A stretch of DNA of 9,807 nt, taken from positions 1 to 9,807 of the forward strand of contig JAGGTW010000047.1 in NCBI GenBank assembly GCA_021163585.1. The letters are read 5' to 3'. Each line of letters opens with the position of its first letter. Position 1 is the stretch's first letter. Under the pieces are notes generated by a model. It was not told the DNA's origin and did no database searches. It was given only the letters and a program-made list of their open reading frames with translations. The position numbers and the translations under genes are program-made. This DNA comes from Desulfurococcales archaeon (lineage in GTDB: Archaea; Thermoproteota; Thermoprotei_A; Sulfolobales; NBVN01). Below, one piece after another: positions 1 through 6,985 of the stretch.

Positions 1-657
1 AATATGGAAGCCCCTATACCTAACATCAACTACGGTCTCTCCCTCAACGTATAGCTCGAAGTACTCTGGCTCGTGGAGAGCTGGGTGGTACGGACCCACC
101 GGTATGCCGGGCCTCTCAATCTCAATTAGTGATACCTCCTCCCTCTTTACCGGGGGAGGCCTAATTCCGTACGGGACGTCCCTTCTTAGTGGATATAGGC
201 CGTCAGGCCAGTCATCAGGCAACACGAGCCTGTGTGTAGGCCTACCACTCAGATCTATACCAACTAGATCCCTGAACTCCAGCTCACACCAGCCCGCACC
301 AGGAGCTATGTCAGCAATAGTCGGTACCTTTACGTCGTCCTCAGGCACTGGAACCTTAATCACTACGTTTGCGCCATAATTGTCAAGCCCTAAGATGTGG
401 TATACAGCGTATATACCTGCTACTTCTCTCTCATCGCATCCAGCACAGGTCCTCACGTAAGCATCTAAGTCGTCGTGAACTACCTTAGCGACGTTCCTCA
501 AGTACTCGCGCGGAACCTCAACAATTATATTCTCCCCCGCAGCTCTGTAGACCTTGATGGGAATGTCAGCAAGCTTTTCTTTAATTAAGGACTCAACGTA
601 AGCTAGAGCTTCCTCACTACTTCTCTCTATTTGTTCCTCACCGTGCTTATCGATCAT
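1..657 (-). CDS. NuoC-NuoD fusion subunit of a group-4 hydrogenase/Mbx-like complex (partial, 3' end outside window)
   Basis: The first 219 residues are visible and the frame is still open at base 1. Residues 20-165 resemble the NuoC/MbhK/HycE N-terminal domain, with a WCELEFRDLVGIDLSGR stretch at 123-139 and a closing WPDGLYPLRRDVPYG at 150-164. After a short linker the NuoD/hydrogenase large-subunit start follows: PVGPYHPALHEPEYF at 186-200 and GETVVDVRYRGFHI at 206-219. Known family role: the NuoC-NuoD part docks on the NuoH-like membrane subunit and holds either a NiFe site or a Ni-free reaction site. The Ni-ligand CxxC pairs lie beyond the window, so hydrogenase versus sulfur-reductase type cannot be decided. 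MbhK and MbhL of Pyrococcus are separate; here they are fused as in HycE. The ATG overlaps the NuoH stop (ATGA), implying translational coupling. A CAGC motif (C71, C74) in the NuoC domain is unexplained. Confidence 0.9.
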   Translation of the reverse strand, partial: MIDKHGEEQIERSSEEALAYVESLIKEKLADIPIKVYRAAGENIIVEVPREYLRNVAKVVHDDLDAYVRTCAGCDEREVAGIYAVYHILGLDNYGANVVIKVPVPEDDVKVPTIADIAPGAGWCELEFRDLVGIDLSGRPTHRLVLPDDWPDGLYPLRRDVPYGIRPPPVKREEVSLIEIERPGIPVGPYHPALHEPEYFELYVEGETVVDVRYRGFHI

Positions 658-1550
658 AGTCCAACACCTACTAAAGTGGTTGCGGAGATTATTAGTACTG
701 AATATGTGGAAACCAAAGCCTTAGTAGCTAAGTCGACCCTAGATCTACCGAGCATAACTGCTACGATACCGTGAATTATCCACATAATAATGGTCAGTGC
801 AGTAAATACCGCAAATAATGCTAATGGATTAAGCACCCTTGCTAGTGGGAGCGTCAGAGCGAGCGCTGAAAGCGTTGCGCAGATAAATCTCTTCATAAGT
901 ATTGAGTAAATTGCTGTACCTAACGCAGGCCCGCTGAGTTCAATTAATATACCTGAAGCTAGCTCTGGCTCCGCCTCGCCTATGTCGAATGGTATCCTAC
1001 CTGAAGCGACGTAAGCTGATGTTAAGAGGAGTATGAGTACTGGCACGTACGACGGCTTAATAACTGCTTCGGGAATCTTAGAAAATGAAGTTAGTCCCGT
1101 ACTAACAAATATTAGTATGATAGCTGTTATTAGCGCTACTTCATTAACTACGCCTAAGGCGAACTCCCTAAAACCCCCTACTACTGCGTACACATTATCT
1201 GAGACAATTGAAGCAACTATAATTAGTCCCTGAATGCCTGCTATGAGAACAACAAGAAACGGTGCATTCAAACCTGAGAAGAGCGCGAAGGGGATTCCAG
1301 CGGGGATAACTAAGAGAGCTAGTACGCAGAGACCCAGCATCGTGAGCACAATGAGAACAAGCGGTAATGTTGTAGGGGGTAGCACTAGCTCTTTACAAAA
1401 CAGCTTATGTATGTCATACCAAGTCTGCAGTACGGGCGGACCTACTCTAGAGTGTAGTTTAGCCTTAATCTTCCTCTCTAGGGAATCAAGTATAGGTGCT
1501 ATAAGTAAAGCAAATACCACGAAAATTATTTGGAGGCTAGCGTAGAGCAT
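654..1550 (-). CDS. nuoH: NuoH/MbhM/HycD-like membrane anchor subunit
   Basis: This 298-residue hydrophobic protein of about eight membrane helices is the complex I subunit 1 family member that connects the soluble redox arm to the ion-pumping arm. Family hallmarks are clear: LERKIKAKLHSRVGPPVLQ (24-42) followed by DIHKLFCKE (46-54), GGFREFALGVVNE (125-137), and the acidic loop RIPFDIGEAEPELASG (185-200) with D189, E192, E194, E196 and then E204. In complex I these acidic residues line the channel between the redox site and the antiporters. Length fits MbhM/HycD/EchB. The ATG overlaps the end of the upstream small protein by 14 bases and has a GGTGGTG-like ribosome binding site a few bases upstream. 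A TGA at 654-656 overlaps the NuoC-NuoD start. I am sure of the family; the parent complex type is open. Confidence 0.95.
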   Translation of the reverse strand: MLYASLQIIFVVFALLIAPILDSLERKIKAKLHSRVGPPVLQTWYDIHKLFCKELVLPPTTLPLVLIVLTMLGLCVLALLVIPAGIPFALFSGLNAPFLVVLIAGIQGLIIVASIVSDNVYAVVGGFREFALGVVNEVALITAIILIFVSTGLTSFSKIPEAVIKPSYVPVLILLLTSAYVASGRIPFDIGEAEPELASGILIELSGPALGTAIYSILMKRFICATLSALALTLPLARVLNPLALFAVFTALTIIMWIIHGIVAVMLGRSRVDLATKALVSTYSVLIISATTLVGVGL

Positions 1551-1899
1551 ACATCAACACCACCATAGCTGTTAGTACCATAGTTAGGAGTAGGCCCATG
1601 TACATTGAAGACATGAAGAGTGATTCTTCAGTAGATCGCTGAAGCTTAGAGAAAAACGAGGCGAGCTTCTCACCTGAACCAATAAGAAATTTCTCAATAC
1701 GTGAACCAACCAGACGCAGGTTAATTGCTGGACTCGGCGCATGAGCAGTAAGAAATTTCTCAATACGTGAACCAAGCAGACGCAGGTTAATTACTGAGCT
1801 TAACACGTACTTCACAAAGCCATCTTCACCACCAAAGGACCTTAAGTACTTATGCAACCTCACGAGCTTCTGAACTATGTTGGACCTTACATGACTCAT
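1537..1899 (-). CDS. Small helical single-pass membrane protein, possible MbhI-like lateral-helix subunit
   Basis: A 120-residue protein sits between the H'-like antiporter and NuoH. It has a basic, largely helical-looking N-terminal two thirds and one clear C-terminal membrane helix (about 96-118). Just before that helix is SFFSKLQRSTEESLFMSSMY (81-100), reminiscent of the end of NuoL/HyfB-type antiporters. In Pyrococcus MBH, MbhI is a separate small protein supplying a lateral helix plus terminal membrane helix, and I infer the same role here; this rests on position and topology, not on a sequence match. Residues 37-50 (INLRLLGSRIEKFL) recur at 59-72 with one substitution, from a 66-bp-period DNA duplication. 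The ATG overlaps the antiporter stop (ATGA), and the stop lies 14 bases inside nuoH, so it is translated with its neighbours. No cysteines or redox motif are seen. Confidence 0.8.
   Translation of the reverse strand: MSHVRSNIVQKLVRLHKYLRSFGGEDGFVKYVLSSVINLRLLGSRIEKFLTAHAPSPAINLRLVGSRIEKFLIGSGEKLASFFSKLQRSTEESLFMSSMYMGLLLTMVLTAMVVLMYALR
1683..1796. repeat. In-frame tandem duplication, 48-bp core at a 66-bp period
   Basis: Bases 1683-1730 and 1749-1796 are the same 48-bp sequence with only two mismatches (c1710 versus g1776, g1727 versus a1793). The 18 bp that follow each core on the plus strand do not match. The period of 66 bp equals 22 codons, so the frame of the small membrane protein is kept and a helical segment is lengthened. 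Near identity at synonymous positions suggests a recent duplication or gene conversion. Confidence 0.95.
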
Positions 1900-3461
1900 G
1901 GCTTAGCACCTCCGAGCCAGGGTGCCTCACGTCTGACCCTCGTGAGAGTCTGGTAAAACCCTAACATTGTTATAGCTAGTATCATGGCAGTCATAGCTAA
2001 TATGAAGTAGGCCTGGAACAGCCATGCCTTAAGTGTTGTTAGGGGTGTAGGAATCACTAAAAGTGCTATGAATGCAAATGCTATGTTAGCTAGAGCCATA
2101 GCCGCTTCTGGCACAATCATGTACTTAAAATTACTTGATGTCTTCTCTATACCTACCTCCCTAGCAGGTACCTCAGGTCTACCCCAATGAGCAAGTAGGT
2201 ACCTAGTACTGTAGCCTACCGAGAGCGCTGCACCTATAGCTACAATTACCAGCATAACAACATATAGCCCTCCTGAACCCACATTCTCGGCTATGCTCAA
2301 GAACATTGTTAATTTAGATAGAAAGCCTGCTGTAGGTGGTATGCCTATTAGCGAGAGTACTGACACCAGCGCAAGCAAAGAGAGAGTAGGCGCAATCTTA
2401 GATATGTACCCTAAGTTCTCTAGAACTCTCGTACGTGCTATTGCCTCTACAATACCTGAGTCAAGGAAGAGAGCTTCTTTGAATATTGCGTGAGCTATGA
2501 TGTACATATATGTTGATACGATGAAGGTTGGGTCGCCACTAAGCACGTACAGTCCTATCATGACACACATAATAGATGTATATACCGTGGTGCTGTAGGC
2601 TAGTATCCTCTTGATATCGGCTTGCACCAGTGCCTGAAGTCCACCGTAGATTATTGTTACGGAACCGAGGGTGATGAGAGTCCATGAAAGCCATTCAGGA
2701 TTTGCGTCAGTCATTGAAAGAACTCTCAATATACCGTAGATCCCCATCTTAACCATCATACCGCTTAGCAGTGCTGACCCAGGAGCTGGTGCTATCGAGT
2801 GCGCCTCAGGTAGCCAGAAGTGAAGAGGTGCTACTGCTGCCTTAGCTATAAAGCCTACAATCACTAAAATCGTTATTGCAGGATGGAAGACGCCCTTAAT
2901 GAATAAGTTGTTAAACGGTATGCCGAAGGCGTAATTAATGCTGGCTAACGCTAGCAAGGTCATTATCGATACGTCAGCAGGAATCATTGACACCAGTAGG
3001 AACCTAAGTCCTGCTCTCCAAGCCCTCTTGGAGCCCTCCATTATAGCCTCATATATTATCACGAAGAAGCCCACTACTTCAGTAGCTACCCAGAATACAA
3101 CAAATTCTATTAAGTACCTAGAGAAAAAGAGGAGAATCATTGTTAGGGCAAACAAGTCGATGTACAGCTGAAGTGAGAGATTACCGAATTTTGCTCTAGC
3201 ATAACCTACGGTGTATAAGCTCGCAAATAAACCAAGAAACGCAGCTAAGAAAGTAAATAAAGCACTTAACTCATCAACCAGCATTACGAATCCAAAGTAC
3301 TGCGCAGCCACTATGCCTAGGGCAACCACGTAGCCAAGAATTCTGAGTATATTACCTAGCTTTAGCGCCCTAGAAGAAATAATTGAACCCGCAACTATAA
3401 GTAGGGAGAAAATAGCTTCTACCAGGTACCTTAATCCATCACCGCTTATGTATGCCGCCAC
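1896..3461 (-). CDS. Proton-translocating antiporter-like subunit (NuoL/M/N, MrpD family), H'-like
   Basis: A multi-spanning antiporter-like subunit (521 residues from this start). Counting from an upstream GTG at 3485 (529 residues), the ion-path residues of the family are all present: E136 (VATEVVGFF), K215 (FIAKAAVAPLHFWLPEAHS), K246 (MMVKMGIYG), H332 and K336 (AHAIFKEALFL), and K391 (GIPPTAGFLSKL). It is therefore probably a working proton or sodium path. I chose GTG 3461 because GGGGTGA (3473-3467) lies five bases before it; GTG 3485 has no good ribosome binding site but keeps the frame and remains possible. It follows the ferredoxin gene after a short gap and overlaps the small membrane protein by ATGA. 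It ends soon after its last membrane helix, without the lateral helix of NuoL, which fits that element being supplied by the next gene. It resembles MbxH' by position. Confidence 0.93.
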   Translation of the reverse strand: MAAYISGDGLRYLVEAIFSLLIVAGSIISSRALKLGNILRILGYVVALGIVAAQYFGFVMLVDELSALFTFLAAFLGLFASLYTVGYARAKFGNLSLQLYIDLFALTMILLFFSRYLIEFVVFWVATEVVGFFVIIYEAIMEGSKRAWRAGLRFLLVSMIPADVSIMTLLALASINYAFGIPFNNLFIKGVFHPAITILVIVGFIAKAAVAPLHFWLPEAHSIAPAPGSALLSGMMVKMGIYGILRVLSMTDANPEWLSWTLITLGSVTIIYGGLQALVQADIKRILAYSTTVYTSIMCVMIGLYVLSGDPTFIVSTYMYIIAHAIFKEALFLDSGIVEAIARTRVLENLGYISKIAPTLSLLALVSVLSLIGIPPTAGFLSKLTMFLSIAENVGSGGLYVVMLVIVAIGAALSVGYSTRYLLAHWGRPEVPAREVGIEKTSSNFKYMIVPEAAMALANIAFAFIALLVIPTPLTTLKAWLFQAYFILAMTAMILAITMLGFYQTLTRVRREAPWLGGAKP

Positions 3462-3521
3462 AGCAGTCACCCCGCCATATATCACTTACTGCCGGATGCC
3501 CCCTGTGTTTTTCTTGGTACC

Positions 3522-4043
3522 TCACTTACTCAGCTCGTACCTAAGGCCAATTACTTTTGTAAGCGATCTTTTTTGAAGTAATTCAATTACGTTTTCCGCC
3601 TTACCGTAGAGTATTGCTTCTGAGGGACACATTGCGTAACATGCTGGCTCAAGTCCATGACCTCTTAAGTCCTTGCACAAGTCACACTTAATTGCTGTCT
3701 TAGTCACGCTCGATAGTGAAGGTATGCCAAACGGGCAGGCAGCTAAACACGCTAAACACCCGATACACTTTGACTCCTCAATATATACAGCCCCATCATC
3801 ATCTTTCCGCATGGCCCCAGTAGGACACGCGTGAATACATGGTGCTTTACGGCAGTGGAAGCATGATATAGGCCTCGAAAATCCCTTAGAGACTTCGAAC
3901 AGTTTTATGTATGTTACCCCTGAATTGAGGAAGGAACACACTGCCTCACATGTTCCGCATGCTATGCACCTATCATAGTCTATTGCCCTAAGGAAGCCGA
4001 AGTCCCTTACAGCCGAAGTATTTGGATCGACCTTACCCAACAT
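3522..4043 (-). CDS. Four-cluster [4Fe-4S] ferredoxin, HycB/CooF/DmsB type
   Basis: A 173-residue soluble electron-transfer protein with exactly 16 cysteines in four ligand sets: C26, C29, C32, C36; C61, C64, C69, C73; C93, C96, C99, C103; and C120, C123, C135, C139. This is the usual arrangement of HycB/DmsB-type proteins that wire a redox enzyme to a partner. No membrane helix, twin-arginine signal or other domain is visible, so it is probably cytoplasmic. It starts 23 bases after the FAD oxidoreductase ends, behind GGGGTGAT. Its natural partner is that oxidoreductase, which has no iron-sulfur cluster of its own; I infer that electrons pass FAD to ferredoxin to the NuoB/NuoI-like arm, or the reverse. 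It is not NuoI/MbhN, which has only two clusters. Alternative: it belongs to a formate dehydrogenase or other enzyme encoded outside the window. Confidence 0.93.
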   Translation of the reverse strand: MLGKVDPNTSAVRDFGFLRAIDYDRCIACGTCEAVCSFLNSGVTYIKLFEVSKGFSRPISCFHCRKAPCIHACPTGAMRKDDDGAVYIEESKCIGCLACLAACPFGIPSLSSVTKTAIKCDLCKDLRGHGLEPACYAMCPSEAILYGKAENVIELLQKRSLTKVIGLRYELSK

Positions 4044-4066
4044 GAATCACCCCTAAATAACTGCTA

Positions 4067-5152
4067 TCACCCACTTCCCTGCGTAAGCCTCTTACTCGTT
4101 AAATACAGGTGCATATTCATAGCAGCATTTAACCCCAGGAACACAGCATTACCTACCTTACTTGGCCCACTAACTACGTCACCAGCCGCAAACACCTTCT
4201 CATTACCTGTTCTATACTTCTCATTGACCAATATCCTACCTCTTCTATCCAGCTTAATGCCTAAGTACTCCTCTTGAGCGGGTGGAGTCGGTAGTTCGCC
4301 AATAGCCACGATAACAATGTCTGCTTCAAGAGTAAACTCACTGCCCTCAATAGGTATGGGCCTAGGCCTGCCAGAAGAGTCCGGCTCACCTAATCTCATC
4401 CTAATGAGCTCTACCTCCTTTACCCTGCCACTAGCATCAGCTATGATCTTTTTAGGTAGTGCTAGCTCCATCCACCTGACACCTAGCCTCCTTAGCCTAT
4501 TTATTTCAAAGGGACCTGCAGGCGCCTCATTAATAGTCCTCCTATAGACTAAGTACACCTCATCAGCACCCGAGAGCAGGGACTCTTCTGCTGCATCAAT
4601 AGCGCTCAACCCACCACCAACAACTATTACCTTCCTAGCCTTCGAAGGCTTGTGCTCGGAGTACCCCATGCTGTAGCTTCTTAGCAGGAAGAGATACTCA
4701 AGAGCCGTATAAACACCCTTTGAATCTTCCCCAGCTATATTCATTTTCCTCGATCTCCACGTACCAGTAGTTATCAGCACTGCATCATAGCTATCCACCA
4801 GCTCCTTTAAGTCAATAACGTTCTTAATGAATTCATCTCCCTCATCATGCCTTACTCCATCCTTTTTGAATACCTTGGTATTAAGGGTAAATTTCACACT
4901 AAAGTTATCCCTTAAATCTTCAAAACCCTCCATAACGGACTTTATACTAATTCTGAAAGCAGGTATCGCGAAAGTCATTAACCCGCCAGGTAAGGGGAGC
5001 TTATCGTACACATCAACCTCATAGCCTTGACAGACAAGATATCCTGCAGCAGCAAGACCTGCAGACCCTGCACCAACTATCGCAACCTTACCCCTGCCGT
5101 GAGGCCCTGCACTCTGGACCATTTCTTTCTTACACATAAACGTAAACTTCAT
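4067..5152 (-). CDS. GltD/NfnB-type FAD-NAD(P)H oxidoreductase lacking the N-terminal Fe-S domain
   Basis: A 361-residue flavoprotein related to the glutamate synthase small subunit, NfnB and SudA. The FAD-binding fold begins at VAIVGAGSAGLAAAGYL (23-39), with the acidic ribose residue D50 and the family stretch PGGLMTFAIPAFRI (55-68). The NAD(P)H fold has VIVVGGGLSAIDAAEE (175-190), followed by VYRRTINEAPAG (202-213); the R204-R205 pair is typical of NADPH-preferring members. AIGELPTP (283-290) and FAAGDVVSGP (321-330) close the FAD site. GltD and NfnB normally carry about 140 residues with iron-sulfur clusters in front; here that region is absent and only two scattered cysteines exist (C7, C41). 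The next gene, a 16-cysteine ferredoxin, probably replaces it. No glutamate synthase large subunit is nearby. The ATG follows GGCGGTGAT by three bases. Substrate and electron direction are inferred, not shown. Confidence 0.92.
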   Translation of the reverse strand: MKFTFMCKKEMVQSAGPHGRGKVAIVGAGSAGLAAAGYLVCQGYEVDVYDKLPLPGGLMTFAIPAFRISIKSVMEGFEDLRDNFSVKFTLNTKVFKKDGVRHDEGDEFIKNVIDLKELVDSYDAVLITTGTWRSRKMNIAGEDSKGVYTALEYLFLLRSYSMGYSEHKPSKARKVIVVGGGLSAIDAAEESLLSGADEVYLVYRRTINEAPAGPFEINRLRRLGVRWMELALPKKIIADASGRVKEVELIRMRLGEPDSSGRPRPIPIEGSEFTLEADIVIVAIGELPTPPAQEEYLGIKLDRRGRILVNEKYRTGNEKVFAAGDVVSGPSKVGNAVFLGLNAAMNMHLYLTSKRLTQGSG

Positions 5153-5327
5153 CCCATCACCGCCTCACACTTAATAGAAAGAAGGGCTAACGAATTTAAG
5201 TATAACCATTCCCTGTCCAATACTCCTCCGCTATCGATATAAACATATCGTTGCTTAGTACCTTTAAATTTAAATATATCAAAGTCAGGTAACCCCCTGT
5301 TTAATACATGTTTATGCAATATCAAAC
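5153..5327 (-). promoter_or_regulatory. AT-rich spacer with candidate internal promoter(s) and hairpin
   Basis: This is the only sizeable gap inside the cluster. Read on the minus strand it holds three TATA-like elements: ATATTTAAATTTAAA (about 5277-5263, which includes a perfect 12-bp palindrome), GTTTATATCG (5244-5235) and TTATACTTAAA (about 5206-5196). The second overlaps a perfect inverted repeat, CGATAT-AAAC-ATATCG (5235-5250), which could be an operator or an RNA hairpin. The third would place a start site about 20 bases before the FAD oxidoreductase, leaving its GGCGGTGAT ribosome binding site in the leader. The region likely separates the Mrp block from the redox block or boosts expression of the latter. 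No clear U-rich terminator for the upstream genes is seen. A 60-codon frame also crosses the gap and is treated as a finding. Confidence 0.5.
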
Positions 5328-6974
5328 TCACCCCTGAAGTAACCTAAGCAAGTCCACTGCCGCACTAATGTACCTAGTTACGCCAGCTGCACTAAAGGAT
5401 GTGTCAGCAACCATAATCAACTCCTTCAGTACGGGCTGAACAGCCACGCCCAATACTACGGATGCAGCTACTAGCAGAACTATAGGTATAACTGCTGTAA
5501 GAGGCTCACTCTTAATCCGAAGACTTACCTCCTCCCTCGGTCTCCCAAGCCATATAATGTACATAAACCTTACGTAACCCAGCAGTGATATCCCGGTTAT
5601 AGCTACCAGCGCTACAGCACCAATAATGTTGCCAGCATCCAGCATCGCCATAAATAGCGCATACTTGCTGAAGAAACCAGCTAACGGAGGTATCCCGAAT
5701 AAATGGAGAACACCTATAATAGTCCCTACTAGAGCTACCGGGTACCTCCTCCCGAGCCCTGCCAGCACGTCTAAATTCCTGCTACCTGTTGACATAATGA
5801 AGACTCCAGAAGTAAAGAATAGAAGTGCCTCCCCTATTGAATTACTTAGGACGTGATAGATCACTGCACCTATCGCGAGTATTCTTATATTTTCACTAAC
5901 AGCTGATGTTCCTACCGAGAGCCCCATGAATATAAACCCTACGTGACTTATGGCGCTATACGCTAAGAGCTTCTTCACATCTTTCTGAATAGCCAGCAGT
6001 AAAGCACCTACAAGGGCGCTTGCTAAACCAAGTATGAACAGTATTGTCATTACTGGAGCTCTTATGTTCATGTAGGTCCCTGTAGCCAGCAGTGAGTCAG
6101 GCCCGAATATAGTGTACATGAACCTCAGAACAGCGTATATTCCAATACTGTCTATTACAGCAGCAAATACTGCTGAGACGGGGGTTGGAGCCTCAGGATT
6201 AGCGTCAGGTAGCCAGAAGTGGTTCGGGAAGAGTGCGGCCTTGAACGTAAACGCCCAAAGAGAAAGGGCTATCGCAACCGCAGCACCCAGTACGGGGTTC
6301 CCGAATAACGAACCACTCAGCTGATTAAAGTAGTGAACCACCTCTGGATTTGAAGTAACTATCCACGGCCTCATTTTAAGTGCTAGGTCAGCCATATTTA
6401 CAGTGCCGAAGGACCCGTAGAGGAAGACCAATGCCAGGAAGTACATCGTCGTAGCCGTAGCACCAACGAGCCCGTACCTTATGGCTGCCTCAAGTGCCTC
6501 GGGCTTAGACCTGAAAAACGCAACCAACGCGTATGCAGCCACAGATAGAACCTCGATCATGACGAAGAGGTTGAAGGCGTCTCCAGTGTACACACACCCT
6601 ATTGAGCCTGCAGTTAGCCCAAGCATCAGCACGTAGTACCACTCAACGCCGTCGAATTCCCTCATGTACCAGATACTGTAGAGGACTGCAAGGAACATTA
6701 TTGAAGCTACTAGCACACCGAAAAACGCACTAATGGCATCTACCTCATAGACTATACCAAGCGGTGGTGGCCACCCACCGAAGAAATATATTACGGTGCC
6801 ATCTCTCCTCACAATTAGTAGATTAATTATCGAGAGGACTAACGCTACAGCAGTTACTCCGGTGGCGTAAGCGTGATAGAAGACCTTAGATTTTATTTTG
6901 AATGTAGCCAAGGGTAATATGAAAGCAGCTATCATTAAGAAAAGAGGCAGCCCACCTATCGTTTGATCTATCAC
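5328..6974 (-). CDS. mrpD: MrpD-like antiporter subunit (H-like), with altered central ion-path residues
   Basis: A 548-residue, roughly 14-helix antiporter-like protein. Conserved E141 (FVMIEVLSV), K245 (FTFKAALFPNHFWLPDANP) and K437 (GIPPLAGFFSKY) are in place, as is the QKDVKKLLAYS loop (330-340). The helix-8 lysine expected in KxGxY is replaced: AAVIDSIGIY has D275-S276. The helix-10 H-x3-K is replaced by N378 and E382 (SNSIGEALLFF). By contrast the second antiporter in this cluster keeps all of these. The GTG start has GAGGTGAT five bases upstream; an ATG at 6981 is in another frame. It follows mrpE by a few bases and ends before the AT-rich spacer. Known role of the family: Na+/H+ or H+ translocation driven by the redox arm. 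Here the path may be rerouted or partly silenced. Confidence 0.93.
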   Translation of the reverse strand: MIDQTIGGLPLFLMIAAFILPLATFKIKSKVFYHAYATGVTAVALVLSIINLLIVRRDGTVIYFFGGWPPPLGIVYEVDAISAFFGVLVASIMFLAVLYSIWYMREFDGVEWYYVLMLGLTAGSIGCVYTGDAFNLFVMIEVLSVAAYALVAFFRSKPEALEAAIRYGLVGATATTMYFLALVFLYGSFGTVNMADLALKMRPWIVTSNPEVVHYFNQLSGSLFGNPVLGAAVAIALSLWAFTFKAALFPNHFWLPDANPEAPTPVSAVFAAVIDSIGIYAVLRFMYTIFGPDSLLATGTYMNIRAPVMTILFILGLASALVGALLLAIQKDVKKLLAYSAISHVGFIFMGLSVGTSAVSENIRILAIGAVIYHVLSNSIGEALLFFTSGVFIMSTGSRNLDVLAGLGRRYPVALVGTIIGVLHLFGIPPLAGFFSKYALFMAMLDAGNIIGAVALVAITGISLLGYVRFMYIIWLGRPREEVSLRIKSEPLTAVIPIVLLVAASVVLGVAVQPVLKELIMVADTSFSAAGVTRYISAAVDLLRLLQG

Positions 6975-6985
6975 TGCTCATCACC

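Noticed and set aside
104..379. Plus-strand open frame of 91 codons
   Set aside because: It lies antisense to the NuoC-NuoD fusion, whose domain signatures are clear, and its Ser/Thr-rich product looks like a shadow.
1234..1545. Plus-strand frame of 103 codons
   Set aside because: Antisense to the conserved N-terminal half of the NuoH-like gene; no ribosome binding site and no recognisable domain.
3486..3521. Gap between ferredoxin and H'-like antiporter as a promoter
   Set aside because: Only a weak TATATGG near the start codon and no clear TATA element at the right distance; read-through is simpler.
2801..6220. Similar DNA around the HFWLP codons of the two antiporter genes (about 2800-2825 and 6200-6220)
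   Set aside because: The short match comes from a conserved helix-7 motif in paralogous proteins and is not a repeat element.
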